Source: Pseudomonadota bacterium (GTDB lineage: Bacteria; Pseudomonadota; Gammaproteobacteria; Burkholderiales; JABEVD01). Taken from it: DNA of 64,000 nucleotides. Below are positions 10,738-19,181 of the stretch, one piece after another. The stretch lies in the NCBI GenBank assembly GCA_021802545.1, contig JAJZRS010000005.1, forward strand, positions 81,847 through 145,846, read 5' to 3'. The notes under the pieces were generated by a model. That model did no database searches, had not been told where the DNA came from, and saw only the letters and a list, made by a program, of their open reading frames with translations. How positions within the stretch are numbered: the stretch's first letter is position 1; each line of letters opens with the position of its first letter. The position numbers were made by a program, and so were the translations under genes.

Positions 10738-12563
10738 ATTCCCCGCGCCTGACGCTTTCTCTCGTTCTCGGTCAGATAGCGTTTTCTGAGACGGATCGTC
10801 TTCGGCGTGATTTCGACGAGTTCGTCGTCGTCGATGAATTCGACGGCGGATTCCAGGGTCAACCTGATCGGGGGAGTCAGGCGAACCGCCTCGTCTGTGC
10901 CCGAGGCGCGGACGTTGGTCAGCTTCTTGCCCTTGATCGGGTTGACGACGAGATCGTTGTCGCGGCTGTGGATGCCGATGATCATGCCTTCGTAAAGTTT
11001 GTCGCCGGGATTGACGAACATGCGCCCGCGTTCTTCCAGGTTCCACAAGGCATAGGCCACCGCTTCGCCGTTTTCCTGCGAGATCAGCACGCCGTTGTGG
11101 CGGCCGGGCAGATCGGCCTTGATCGGGCCATAATCGTCGAACACATGGCTCATCAGGCCGGTGCCGCGGGTCATGGTCATGAAATCGGACTGGAAACCGA
11201 TCAGGCCGCGAGCCGGGATATGGTATTCCAGGCGGGTGCGGCCGTTGGGGTCGGCTTCCATGTTGGTCAGCTCGCCGCGACGGCGGCCGATCTCTTCCAT
11301 CACAGCGCCCTGGTTCTCATTCTCGACGTCGATGGCCAGGTTCTCGTACGGCTCGCATTTCTCGCCGTTGATCTCCTTGTAAACCACGCGCGGCTTTCCG
11401 ACGGCCAGTTCGAAGCCCTCGCGCCGCATGTTTTCCAGGAGGATGGTGAGATGCAGCTCACCCCGGCCGGAGACGCGGAAAATATCGGCATCTCCCGTTT
11501 CCTCGACGCGCAGCGCGACGTTGGTCAGGAGTTCCTTCTGCAGGCGATCGCGGATCTGCCGGCTGGTGACGAACTTGCCTTCGGTGCCGGCGAGCGGCGA
11601 GGTATTGACCATGAAATCCATGGTCAGTGTCGGCTCGTCGACAGACAGCATGGGCAGCCCCTTCGGATTGTCCTTGTCGCAGATGGTGACGCCGATGCCG
11701 ATGTCTTCCAGGCCGGAGATGATGATGATGTCGCCAGCCTCGGCCTCGTCTACGGGCACGCGTTCCAGCCCCTTGAAGCCGAGCACCTGGTTGATCTTGC
11801 CTGTGGCCACCTGTTCCTCATGGTTCATCACCGCAACCTGCTGGCCCGGCTTGATCCGGCCATTGAGCACACGGCCGACGCCCAGGCGTCCGGTATAGGT
11901 CGAATAGTCCAGCGCGGCGATCTGCAGTTGCAGCGGCGCGTCTGGGTCGCCCGGCGGGGTCGGCACGTGCGACAGAACCGCATCGAACAAGGGCTTCATG
12001 TCGTTGGCTGCGCCGCCACTCGAGGGTGCGTCCTTCAGGTCGAGACAGGCCCAGCCGTTGAGGCCGGAGGCGTAGATGATGGGAAAATCGAGCTGCTCGT
12101 CCGTTGCGCCCAGTTTGTCGAACAGGTCGAAGGTTTGGTCGACCACCCAGTCAGGCCGCCCGCCCGGGCGGTCGACCTTGTTGATCACCACGATGGGGCG
12201 CAGGCCCAGGGCCAGCGCCTTCTTGGTCACGAATCGGGTCTGCGGCATCGGGCCTTCGACCGCATCGACCAGCAGCACCACGCCATCGACCATGCCCAGC
12301 ACCCGCTCCACCTCGCCGCCGAAGTCGGCATGCCCTGGGGTGTCGACGATATTGATCCGGGTGCCCTGGTAATCGATGGCGGTGTTCTTGGCCAGGATGG
12401 TGATGCCGCGTTCCTTTTCGAGGTCGTTGCTGTCCATGACCCGTTCGGATACGACCTGATGAGACGAAAATGTGCCGGCCTGATGCAGCAGCTTGTCCAC
12501 CAGGGTGGTCTTGCCGTGGTCGACGTGGGCGATAATGGCGATGTTTCTCAAAGCGCGGGACAT
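10734..12563 (-). CDS. typA: Ribosome-associated GTPase TypA/BipA
   Basis: Translational GTPase related to EF-G and LepA, involved in 50S subunit assembly and stress or low-temperature growth. The 609 residues contain G1 [10 protein letters not shown] (about 12-21), G3 [13 protein letters not shown]4 NKVDRPGG, then domain II, an EF-G-like domain and the BipA-specific C-terminal domain. It reads against the operon to its left and ends tail-to-tail with the rluE-like gene. An extended -10 element lies about 30 bases upstream of the start (see 12592-12600). Confidence 0.97.
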   Translation of the reverse strand: MSRALRNIAIIAHVDHGKTTLVDKLLHQAGTFSSHQVVSERVMDSNDLEKERGITILAKNTAIDYQGTRINIVDTPGHADFGGEVERVLGMVDGVVLLVDAVEGPMPQTRFVTKKALALGLRPIVVINKVDRPGGRPDWVVDQTFDLFDKLGATDEQLDFPIIYASGLNGWACLDLKDAPSSGGAANDMKPLFDAVLSHVPTPPGDPDAPLQLQIAALDYSTYTGRLGVGRVLNGRIKPGQQVAVMNHEEQVATGKINQVLGFKGLERVPVDEAEAGDIIIISGLEDIGIGVTICDKDNPKGLPMLSVDEPTLTMDFMVNTSPLAGTEGKFVTSRQIRDRLQKELLTNVALRVEETGDADIFRVSGRGELHLTILLENMRREGFELAVGKPRVVYKEINGEKCEPYENLAIDVENENQGAVMEEIGRRRGELTNMEADPNGRTRLEYHIPARGLIGFQSDFMTMTRGTGLMSHVFDDYGPIKADLPGRHNGVLISQENGEAVAYALWNLEERGRMFVNPGDKLYEGMIIGIHSRDNDLVVNPIKGKKLTNVRASGTDEAVRLTPPIRLTLESAVEFIDDDELVEITPKTIRLRKRYLTENERKRQARGI

Positions 12564-12591
12564 AGGATACTCAAGAAGGTGAAAACCGAGA

Positions 12592-12600
12592 ATTATAGCA
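12592..12600 (-). promoter_or_regulatory. Extended -10 promoter of typA
   Basis: Reading the minus strand gives TGCTATAAT, an extended -10 (TGn-TATAAT), about 30 bases before the typA start. No good -35 is visible, as expected for extended -10 promoters. This is inference from the motif and its position only. Confidence 0.45.
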
Positions 12601-12608
12601 CGGACACT

Positions 12609-12636
12609 TTGAAATAATTTGTTTCCGGGTTATAAT
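12609..12636 (+). promoter_or_regulatory. Sigma-70 promoter for the DEAD-box helicase gene
   Basis: TTGAAA at 12609-12614 and a perfect TATAAT at 12631-12636, spaced by 16 bases. Transcription starting near 12643 would give a leader of about 160 bases before the GTG at 12803. The remainder of the 12564-12802 gap holds no gene. Confidence 0.6.
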
Positions 12637-12802
12637 TTCAAGGATTTGGTGGCCCTGGCTTTGGGCTCCATTGTATATCGTTCCCTGACCTTCCTTTCCC
12701 GACGGAAAATGATTAGCCGGTTAGCGACGATGTTGTGCGCTGGCGGCTGACCTCCGGGCTTTTTCTGCCTGCGCTCGTTCATTCATTAAATTAGGAAAAA
12801 GC

Positions 12803-14050
12803 GTGCCATTTGAAAACCTGAATCTCAATCCTCTCATCCTCAAGGCCTTGGAAGAGTCCGGTTATACGGAGCCCACCCCCATCCAGGAGCAGGCCATCCC
12901 TGAGCTTATCGCTGGACACGACCTGATGGCGTCAGCCCAGACCGGAACAGGGAAAACGGCAGCTTTCATGCTGCCCGCACTCAACAAGCTGAATGATGCG
13001 CCGAAAACGAATTCAAAAGGGCCCAGGATCCTGGTGCTCACCCCGACCCGCGAGCTTGCCCAGCAGGTGAGCGCTGCCGCGACCAAATACGGAAAATACA
13101 TGCGCAATGCAAGAGTCGTCACCATTCTCGGCGGGATGCCCTATCCTGTCCAGAACAAGCTGCTCTCCCGCCATGTTGACATCCTGGTCGCGACTCCGGG
13201 CAGGTTGATCGACCACATCGAGCGCGGCAGGATCGATTTCTCAAGGCTGGACATGCTGATTCTGGACGAAGCGGACAGGATGCTCGACATGGGATTCATC
13301 GACGACGTCGAGCGGATTGCGCAGGCGACGCCGGCTTCTCGCCAGACTGTGCTTTTCTCGGCGACACTGGACGGTGCAATCGGCAAACTTGGCGCTTCGA
13401 TGATGAGGGAACCCAAGCTCATTCGCATCGCTGCCCAGACTGCGAGGCACGAGCATATCGAGCAAAGACTCCATTATGTCGACGACATGCATCACAAGAA
13501 TCGCCTGCTGGATCACATGCTGCGCGACATCAACCTCAAGCAGGCCATCGTATTCACAGCCACGAAGCGAGATGCGGATCTGCTTGCGGATGACTTGCTT
13601 GCCAAGGGATACGATGCCGCAGCGCTTCACGGCGACATGAGCCAGCGTGAAAGAATGAGGACGATCGCAAGACTCCGCCAGGGCGGCATCAGGGTGCTGG
13701 TTGCAACAGACGTCGCCGCACGCGGCATCGACGTGGCAGGTATCACCCATGTCATCAATTTCGATTTGCCCAAATTCGCTGAAGATTATGTGCACAGGAT
13801 AGGCAGGACGGGAAGGGCAGGCGCATCCGGCGTCGCCATTTCTTTCGTTTCCGGGCGGGATAGCCTGCACGTGAAGAGAATCGAGCGATTCACCGGGCAG
13901 GCCATCGCGGCTCACGTGATCGAAGGGCTGGAGCCGAAATTCAAGCCGCGCCCTCCGGCTGCCAAGCGGAATTTCCACGGGAAGGGTGAATACAGGAGTC
14001 CGCAACGGCGAAGCAGTGGAGGAGGTTACGCGCGAGATCGCGGCAGGTGA
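12803..14050 (+). CDS. DEAD-box ATP-dependent RNA helicase, RhlE-like
   Basis: RNA helicase of 415 residues with all superfamily 2 motifs in order: Q-motif TPIQEQAIP, motif I AQTGTGKT, Ia PTREL, II DEAD, III SAT, then IV-VI in the second RecA lobe ending with HRIGRTGRAG. The short C-terminal tail (about 385-415) is basic and Arg/Gly/Ser-rich, as in RhlE. The start is GTG at 12803 with AGGA at 12793-12796 as Shine-Dalgarno. A long untranslated leader precedes it and an intrinsic terminator follows, so it is a single-gene unit. Likely roles are ribosome assembly or cold adaptation; RhlE is preferred over DbpA because no DbpA RNA-binding domain is present. Confidence 0.93.
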   Translation: MPFENLNLNPLILKALEESGYTEPTPIQEQAIPELIAGHDLMASAQTGTGKTAAFMLPALNKLNDAPKTNSKGPRILVLTPTRELAQQVSAAATKYGKYMRNARVVTILGGMPYPVQNKLLSRHVDILVATPGRLIDHIERGRIDFSRLDMLILDEADRMLDMGFIDDVERIAQATPASRQTVLFSATLDGAIGKLGASMMREPKLIRIAAQTARHEHIEQRLHYVDDMHHKNRLLDHMLRDINLKQAIVFTATKRDADLLADDLLAKGYDAAALHGDMSQRERMRTIARLRQGGIRVLVATDVAARGIDVAGITHVINFDLPKFAEDYVHRIGRTGRAGASGVAISFVSGRDSLHVKRIERFTGQAIAAHVIEGLEPKFKPRPPAAKRNFHGKGEYRSPQRRSSGGGYARDRGR

Positions 14051-14054
14051 AATC

Positions 14055-14078
14055 AAAACGGCCCTCGGGCCGTTTTTT
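14055..14078 (+). terminator. Intrinsic terminator after the helicase gene
   Basis: A GC-rich hairpin (arms about 14058-14064 and 14067-14073, very tight loop) flanked by AAAA on the left and a run of T on the right, starting 7 bases after the helicase stop. The A-tract could let it also work on the opposite strand. Confidence 0.85.
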
Positions 14079-14095
14079 GATTCTATAATATCGCG

Positions 14096-15883
14096 ATGCA
14101 CAACACGGATCACCTGATTGAGCCCGCAGATGCAGTCACACTGCACGGTCTTTTCCTCGAGCGAGCGAGGCGCTCTCCCGATTCGGTCGCCTACCGGCAT
14201 TTTTGCGGGGAGAGATGGCAAGACATCTCCTGGATCGAAGCCAAGCGACAAGTTGCACGCTGGCAGGCAGCATTGCTTTCCGAAGGATTGTCTCCCGGAG
14301 ACCGGGTGGGCATCATGCTCAGGAATAGCCCTGAATGGGTGTATTTCGACCAGGCTGCCCTGTCACTTGGGCTCGTTGTCGTGCCTTTTTTTACCGTCGA
14401 CAGGCCCGAAAATGTCGCCTTTATTGCCAATGATGCCGAAATCAGGGTCCTGCTTTTCGAAAACCAGTGGAAATACCTGAAGCAGGTCTCGGACGCGCTT
14501 GTTTCGGTGAAGCGCTTCATCAGTCTTTCCGAAATCGATGACGAAAACGAAGCGCGGCTGGTCCATGCATCCCTCTGGCTTCCCGAGGAAGCAGTCCTGA
14601 TCGATTCGCCCATGGACAAGGATGCGCTTGCCACCATCATCTATACATCGGGTACGACAGGGCATCCCAAGGGCGTCATGCTTTCCCATCACAACATCGT
14701 CTCCAATGCCTACAAGGGGCTTCTTTGTTTTCCCATAGGACCGGGGGATGTCATGCTCTCCTTTTTGCCGCTGTCGCATTCATTCGAACGCACGGTGGGC
14801 TACTATGTTTCGATCATGGCGGGCTCGACCATCGCTTTCTCGAGGTCCATCCAGTTTCTGCTTGACGACATGCAGGTCATTCGTCCGACCGTGCTGGTGT
14901 CTGTGCCGAGGATATACGAGCGCATCTACAATTCGATCAGAGCGAATCTCGAAAAGGCTTCGCCTTTCTCGAGATGGCTTTTCAGTCTCGCTCAAAAAAT
15001 CGGATGGAATCGCTTTCTCCACGAACAAGGAAGGGGAGGCTGGAAACTTTCCTTCCTGCTTTGGCCCGTGCTGAAGCCGCTCGTGGCGGACAAGGTGCTG
15101 GACCGCTTCGGCGGCAGGCTGAGACTATCGATCAGCGGCGGCGCGCCCCTGCAGCCCGCCATATCGAAGCTTTTTGTCTCGCTCGGCTTGACCCTCCTGC
15201 AGGGCTACGGGCTTACCGAGACCAGCCCCATCATCAGCGCAAACCGCATACATGCCAATTTTCCGGACAGCGCAGGGCTGCCCCTGGACGGCATCGAAGT
15301 CAGGGTAGGGGAGAATGACGCGCTGCTCGTCAGAAGCCCATGCAACATGCTCGGGTACTGGAAGAATCTTGAGGCGACTCGCGCTATGATCTCCGATGAC
15401 GGTTGGCTCAACACGGGGGACACGGCCAGGATCTCCGAAACCGGGCATATCTACATCACAGGCAGGATCAAGGAAATCATCGTCATGTCGAACGGCGAGA
15501 AGGTTCCGCCTGCGGACATGCAGCACGCCATTCTCAGGGACAGCCTATTCGAGCAGGTCATGGTCTGCGGCGAAGGGCGTCCAGGGCTCGTCGCATTGGC
15601 CGTGTTGAACGCCGACGCATGGATGAAGCTCGCTCATGAACTTGGTCTCGACCCTGATGCCCCCGAATCCTTGAACGACAGGCGGGCGGAAAGAAAGGTG
15701 ATTGAAAGAGTTTCGCGCCAGGTCAGTGAATTTCCCGGCTATGCGCGGATATCCAGGGTGCTGCTTCTGCTCGAGCCATGGAGCGTCGAGAACGGACTCC
15801 TCACCCCGACATTGAAGCTCAAGCGTCAGAAGGTGCTTGAAAAGTTCTCCAAAGAGATCGAGGCGTTCTACTCAATATACTGA
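14096..15883 (+). CDS. Long-chain acyl-CoA synthetase (AMP-binding, FadD-like)
   Basis: Activates fatty acids to acyl-CoA through an acyl-adenylate. The 595 residues of the ANL superfamily carry the P-loop-like motif YTSGTTGHPKGVML (about 182-195), the adenine/acyl motif QGYGLTETSP (about 368-377), a GWLNTGDTA segment and the C-terminal hinge GRIKEIIVMSNGEKV. The C-terminal domain is longer and less conserved than in FadD, resembling the long-chain-fatty-acid-CoA ligases of the FAA1/FadD15 type. It has no neighbour on the same strand within 70 bases, so it is probably monocistronic; the promoter likely lies within or just after the upstream terminator. Confidence 0.9.
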   Translation: MHNTDHLIEPADAVTLHGLFLERARRSPDSVAYRHFCGERWQDISWIEAKRQVARWQAALLSEGLSPGDRVGIMLRNSPEWVYFDQAALSLGLVVVPFFTVDRPENVAFIANDAEIRVLLFENQWKYLKQVSDALVSVKRFISLSEIDDENEARLVHASLWLPEEAVLIDSPMDKDALATIIYTSGTTGHPKGVMLSHHNIVSNAYKGLLCFPIGPGDVMLSFLPLSHSFERTVGYYVSIMAGSTIAFSRSIQFLLDDMQVIRPTVLVSVPRIYERIYNSIRANLEKASPFSRWLFSLAQKIGWNRFLHEQGRGGWKLSFLLWPVLKPLVADKVLDRFGGRLRLSISGGAPLQPAISKLFVSLGLTLLQGYGLTETSPIISANRIHANFPDSAGLPLDGIEVRVGENDALLVRSPCNMLGYWKNLEATRAMISDDGWLNTGDTARISETGHIYITGRIKEIIVMSNGEKVPPADMQHAILRDSLFEQVMVCGEGRPGLVALAVLNADAWMKLAHELGLDPDAPESLNDRRAERKVIERVSRQVSEFPGYARISRVLLLLEPWSVENGLLTPTLKLKRQKVLEKFSKEIEAFYSIY

Positions 15884-15886
15884 AAT

Positions 15887-15900
15887 TGTAAATAATTACA
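15887..15900. promoter_or_regulatory. AT-rich palindrome upstream of the first module-bearing gene
   Basis: TGTAA-ATAA-TTACA, a perfect inverted repeat about 80 bases before the chosen start of the 15982-19113 gene. A related sequence with CTGT/ACAG outer arms lies upstream of the paralogous gene at 27899-30253. The rest of the 15884-15960 gap is AT-rich with no clear consensus promoter. Confidence 0.35.
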
Positions 15901-15981
15901 AAACAATTCCCCTTTAAATATCTTCCCTCGTTTGTTTCGTGCTGTGCTTAAATTGAATTAATGGCACGTAAGGGGATGATC

Positions 15982-18900
15982 ATGGGCAAGCGGATAATCA
16001 AGGCAGGCCTGCTTGTGGCCAGTCTGATTCTGGCGGCGGGTTGCCTGCCTTCTCTGGCGCAAGTCGTTCCTTATGCGAGCGATGCCAACACGGTATTGCT
16101 CGATCATTTCGACGGATCGACCACGGCAAGCATTCTCGGCTACAGCGAAAACGGTGCAGCATGCGGCGCTCTGAAGCCTTCAGCGACGCCCGTATCGGCC
16201 TACGTGGCCGGTCCTCCGGGATTGAACCAGGCGTTGATGCTGAGCCCTCCTTCCGGTCAGCCTGCCGGCTCCACTTCCTACCTTCAGTATCCAGGCGGGC
16301 AGCTGCTCAGCCAGGCGAACGGGACGATCGAGTTCTGGGTTTATCTCTCCGGCTACGGCCAGGGTCTTTCGCTGGTGGACCAGGGCCCCAATTATTTGTC
16401 TTGCGCAGGCTGGACCTTCGGAATGAGTGTGACCGCAACTGGTCAGCTTCAGGCCGGTGCTTGGGCTGCGTTCAACATGAATTCTGGGGCAGCTATCGTT
16501 CCGCTGCAAACCTGGACTCAGGTGGCGGCCAGCTGGGGAAGCGCAGGGGCCAAGCTCTACATCAACGGGGTGCAGGTCGGAAGCGATACGAATACCGGCA
16601 AACCTGCGAGCGGGTATGGCGGTTCGGTGATGATGCGAATGGGTACCCATTCCGGCCTCAGCAGCATGATCGACGAGTTGAGAATATCGAATGTCCAGCG
16701 CACCTTCACGCCTGAGCCTGGTACTGGAACGCACAATGCCGGCGGCACCTATGCATGGAGCTCGTCGACCAGCACGCTCAATTTGAACTTCACGAGCACC
16801 GATTTTTCCTGCAATGGTCCGACTGTAGGCGCGCAGACGCAGAGCAATGTGAGCATCGCAGCTACGACCATGATCTGGCCGAACAGCGCGATGACCTGGA
16901 GCAGGCTGAGCGGAACCGCAGGTGACATCAGGGGAATCTGGACCGCGGCCGACCCGATGACTGGCAGCGCCTATTCCGCCACCTTCAATTCGGACGGCAC
17001 CCTTTCTGTCACAGGCATGGTGGTTTCCTGCGGCGGAAGCAATGTTACCCCATCCAACAACCCTTCCGCCTCTTCCCAGCACTGGACGAACGGCTATTTC
17101 GTCCAGTTCCAGTACAACGATTCTCCCAAGACGGCGACATCTGTCAGCGTTTCCGGCCCGGGAATCACGGGTTCCGCATCGCTCACCTACGATCCTACCA
17201 TGGGAGCGTGGAACTCCTGGGCTGCACCCAGCACTTCAGTGTCGCTTGGGACGAGCAATCCCGCGGGTTTGCCCTACACCTATACCTTCAGCATCACGGA
17301 TGCCGCGGGAACACGGACGGCAAATTCCACTGTTTCCTGCTTCCAGCAGCAATTCGCTTCGGGGCTTGCGCCGAGCGGTTCGGCCACAGGAAATCCCGTC
17401 TTCAGCTGGACGGGAATCTCCGATCCTTCAGCGACCTACGGCATCGAGCTGCACGATAGCGCCGGCAATCTGATTTGGAACAATCACGGCATTCCCGGCA
17501 CGTCCATCACTTACAACGGGCCGCCCCTGACGCAAGGCATGGCCTACAATTATGACGTCGTCGTCGAGATAAGCTCGACCTGCAGTACCGGTCAATCCTT
17601 CGCCCTGGGGAGTTTCACCTACGGTAGTTCCGGCACCTCGGCGCCTTCGGTTCCGACAGGGGTGAACGCCGTCGTAGCGGGTCCGAACCAGGTGAATGTC
17701 ACATGGAACGTGTCGTCCGGTTCGGTTTCCTATTACCAGGTCTACAGGAACGGTGCCGCTGCCGGGACGCCTTCGGGGGCTGCCAACAATTTCTGGCCCG
17801 ACAATTCGGTTGTTCCGGGCTCGACCTACAGCTACACGGTGGCGGCTTGCGATGCTTCGAACAATTGTTCGGCGCAATCCTCTCCTGCCGCAGCGTCGAT
17901 CCCGGGCGGAACGGCAGTGTCGTCTTCCGGTTTCGCAGGAACCTATGGCGGGGCTGACACGGGGTACTGGGGCGCTGGCGTTGCTAACGGCACCATCATC
18001 CTGAGGGGCTTCTCCAATACCACTGGTCCTTTCAACGGCACGGGTTCGGTCACTGGCAACGGCTTCACCATGAGCGCCACGAACGGCACGAGCATGACCG
18101 GAACCATCGATCCCAGCACGGGAGCGGTCAGCGGCAGCTGGACGAACGGTAGCGCATCGGGAACCCTGTCCGGCGGCCCAGCGTCGATCTTCGCCGGCAC
18201 CTATGCGGGTTCGGACAGCGGAAACTGGGCGGGCGATCTGGGCCCCAACGGACTGAACATCATGGGAATCTCCTCCACGACCAACACGCCTTTCGGCGGC
18301 AATGGCGCGGTGACCAACAATAGCTTTACCGTCCTCACCAATACCGGAACCACGCTGACCGGGACGATAGACCCGACCACAGGGGCCGTGTCCGGCAACT
18401 GGATGAGCATCATGGGCAGCGGAACGTTCACGGGGTCTGTCGTTGCGTGGGCGAACGGCGCTCCGGGCAGTACGGGAGGAACAGTGACGACCAATCTGTT
18501 TTCGGGCTGGAATCTGATTGGCAACGGGATGAGCAACGCGATTACCGTCGCGACCGCATTCGGCGACTCGACCAAGGTTACCACGGTGTGGAAATGGGAA
18601 ACAAAAGGCACCAACACGAACATCGTCTACCCCAACTGGGCCTTCTATACCCCCAGCCTGGCCGACGGCGGAGCGGCCTATGCGGCTTCCAAGGGATACG
18701 ATTTCCTGACCACGATCAATTCCGGAGAAGGCTTCTGGGTGAACGCCAAGGCATCTTTCACCGTACCCTTGTCGGGCAGCGCGGTTTCGACCTCGACGTT
18801 TGCAGACAGCGCGACGGGCGGTGCGAACGGACTGCCTTCCGGCTGGAGCCTGATCGCGGTGGGCGACAATCCCACGCCTTCGGCCTTCAACAAGAACATC

Positions 18901-19113
18901 GGCGCGACTCCGCCCGCCACCGGCACTATCCCCGTCAACCTCATCACGATCTGGTCGTGGAATGCCACGAGCGCCAACTGGTACTTCTATGCGCCCAGCC
19001 TGGATGCCAAAGGCGGTACGGCGCTGAGCGATTACATCACCAGCAAGAGCTACCTGAATTACGGCACCAATACGCTCACGCCCACGACAGGGTTCTGGAT
19101 CAACCATCCCTGA
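15982..19113 (+). CDS. Large exported LamG/FnIII protein with duplicated C-terminal GFWxNHP module (paralogue A)
   Basis: Exported protein of about 1043 residues, function unknown. The signal sequence contains LAAGC followed by SLAQ, so either a lipoprotein or a plain signal peptide is possible. Domains in order: LamG/concanavalin-like (about 39-247), an uncharacterised beta-rich region (about 250-550) shared with the 27899-30253 protein, one FnIII domain (about 551-640), two tandem repeats of about 85 residues opening F-A-G-T-Y (about 651-822), then the C-terminal module (about 841-1043) ending GFWINHP. I chose the ATG at 15982 because AGGGG at 15970-15974 is correctly spaced; ATG codons at 15961 and 15976 are in frame. 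Likely a surface or secreted adhesin-like protein. The C-terminal module is shared with three other proteins in the window. Confidence 0.85.
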   Translation: MGKRIIKAGLLVASLILAAGCLPSLAQVVPYASDANTVLLDHFDGSTTASILGYSENGAACGALKPSATPVSAYVAGPPGLNQALMLSPPSGQPAGSTSYLQYPGGQLLSQANGTIEFWVYLSGYGQGLSLVDQGPNYLSCAGWTFGMSVTATGQLQAGAWAAFNMNSGAAIVPLQTWTQVAASWGSAGAKLYINGVQVGSDTNTGKPASGYGGSVMMRMGTHSGLSSMIDELRISNVQRTFTPEPGTGTHNAGGTYAWSSSTSTLNLNFTSTDFSCNGPTVGAQTQSNVSIAATTMIWPNSAMTWSRLSGTAGDIRGIWTAADPMTGSAYSATFNSDGTLSVTGMVVSCGGSNVTPSNNPSASSQHWTNGYFVQFQYNDSPKTATSVSVSGPGITGSASLTYDPTMGAWNSWAAPSTSVSLGTSNPAGLPYTYTFSITDAAGTRTANSTVSCFQQQFASGLAPSGSATGNPVFSWTGISDPSATYGIELHDSAGNLIWNNHGIPGTSITYNGPPLTQGMAYNYDVVVEISSTCSTGQSFALGSFTYGSSGTSAPSVPTGVNAVVAGPNQVNVTWNVSSGSVSYYQVYRNGAAAGTPSGAANNFWPDNSVVPGSTYSYTVAACDASNNCSAQSSPAAASIPGGTAVSSSGFAGTYGGADTGYWGAGVANGTIILRGFSNTTGPFNGTGSVTGNGFTMSATNGTSMTGTIDPSTGAVSGSWTNGSASGTLSGGPASIFAGTYAGSDSGNWAGDLGPNGLNIMGISSTTNTPFGGNGAVTNNSFTVLTNTGTTLTGTIDPTTGAVSGNWMSIMGSGTFTGSVVAWANGAPGSTGGTVTTNLFSGWNLIGNGMSNAITVATAFGDSTKVTTVWKWETKGTNTNIVYPNWAFYTPSLADGGAAYAASKGYDFLTTINSGEGFWVNAKASFTVPLSGSAVSTSTFADSATGGANGLPSGWSLIAVGDNPTPSAFNKNIGATPPATGTIPVNLITIWSWNATSANWYFYAPSLDAKGGTALSDYITSKSYLNYGTNTLTPTTGFWINHP
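17932..18447 (+). repeat. Two tandem beta-rich repeats in paralogue A
   Basis: Two successive protein repeats of about 85 residues, each opening F-A-G-T-Y-x-G-x-D and containing TGTIDP-[ST]-TGAVSG. The same pair occurs in the protein at 27899-30253. Confidence 0.75.
18502..19110 (+). repeat. C-terminal module copy A (about 610 bp, duplicated in four genes)
   Basis: Encodes about 203 residues from SGWNLIG to GFWINHP. It is nearly the same at protein level as the copies at 27902-28507 (-), 37262-37873 (+) and 41845-42456 (-). Copies A and the one at 27902-28507 also agree closely in DNA, including in the antisense reading frame, so this is an inverted repeat about 9 kb apart. Confidence 0.85.
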
Positions 19114-19127
19114 TGTTCAGGCATTCC

Positions 19128-19154
19128 CGCATGAGCCCTTGACGGGCTCATGCG
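19128..19154. terminator. Perfect 11-bp hairpin after paralogue A
   Basis: Inverted repeat with arms at 19128-19138 and 19144-19154 and a 5-base loop, starting 15 bases after the stop codon. No T-tract follows, so it may be a weak terminator or an mRNA-stabilising stem rather than a classical intrinsic terminator. Confidence 0.45.
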
Positions 19155-19181
19155 CTGGATTCTTGCGGCAAACCCGAGCTT

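Noticed and set aside
10539..12617. Open frame of 692 codons on the plus strand opposite typA
   Set aside because: It is the exact antisense of a highly conserved GTPase gene; its product is low-complexity His/Asp/Gly-rich with no family features. GC-rich codon use keeps the antisense open.
17428..19107. Open frame of 559 codons on the minus strand opposite paralogue A
   Set aside because: Antisense of a repetitive exported protein gene; conservation of the antisense sequence with the 28029-28328 frame reflects DNA duplication, not selection on the antisense product.
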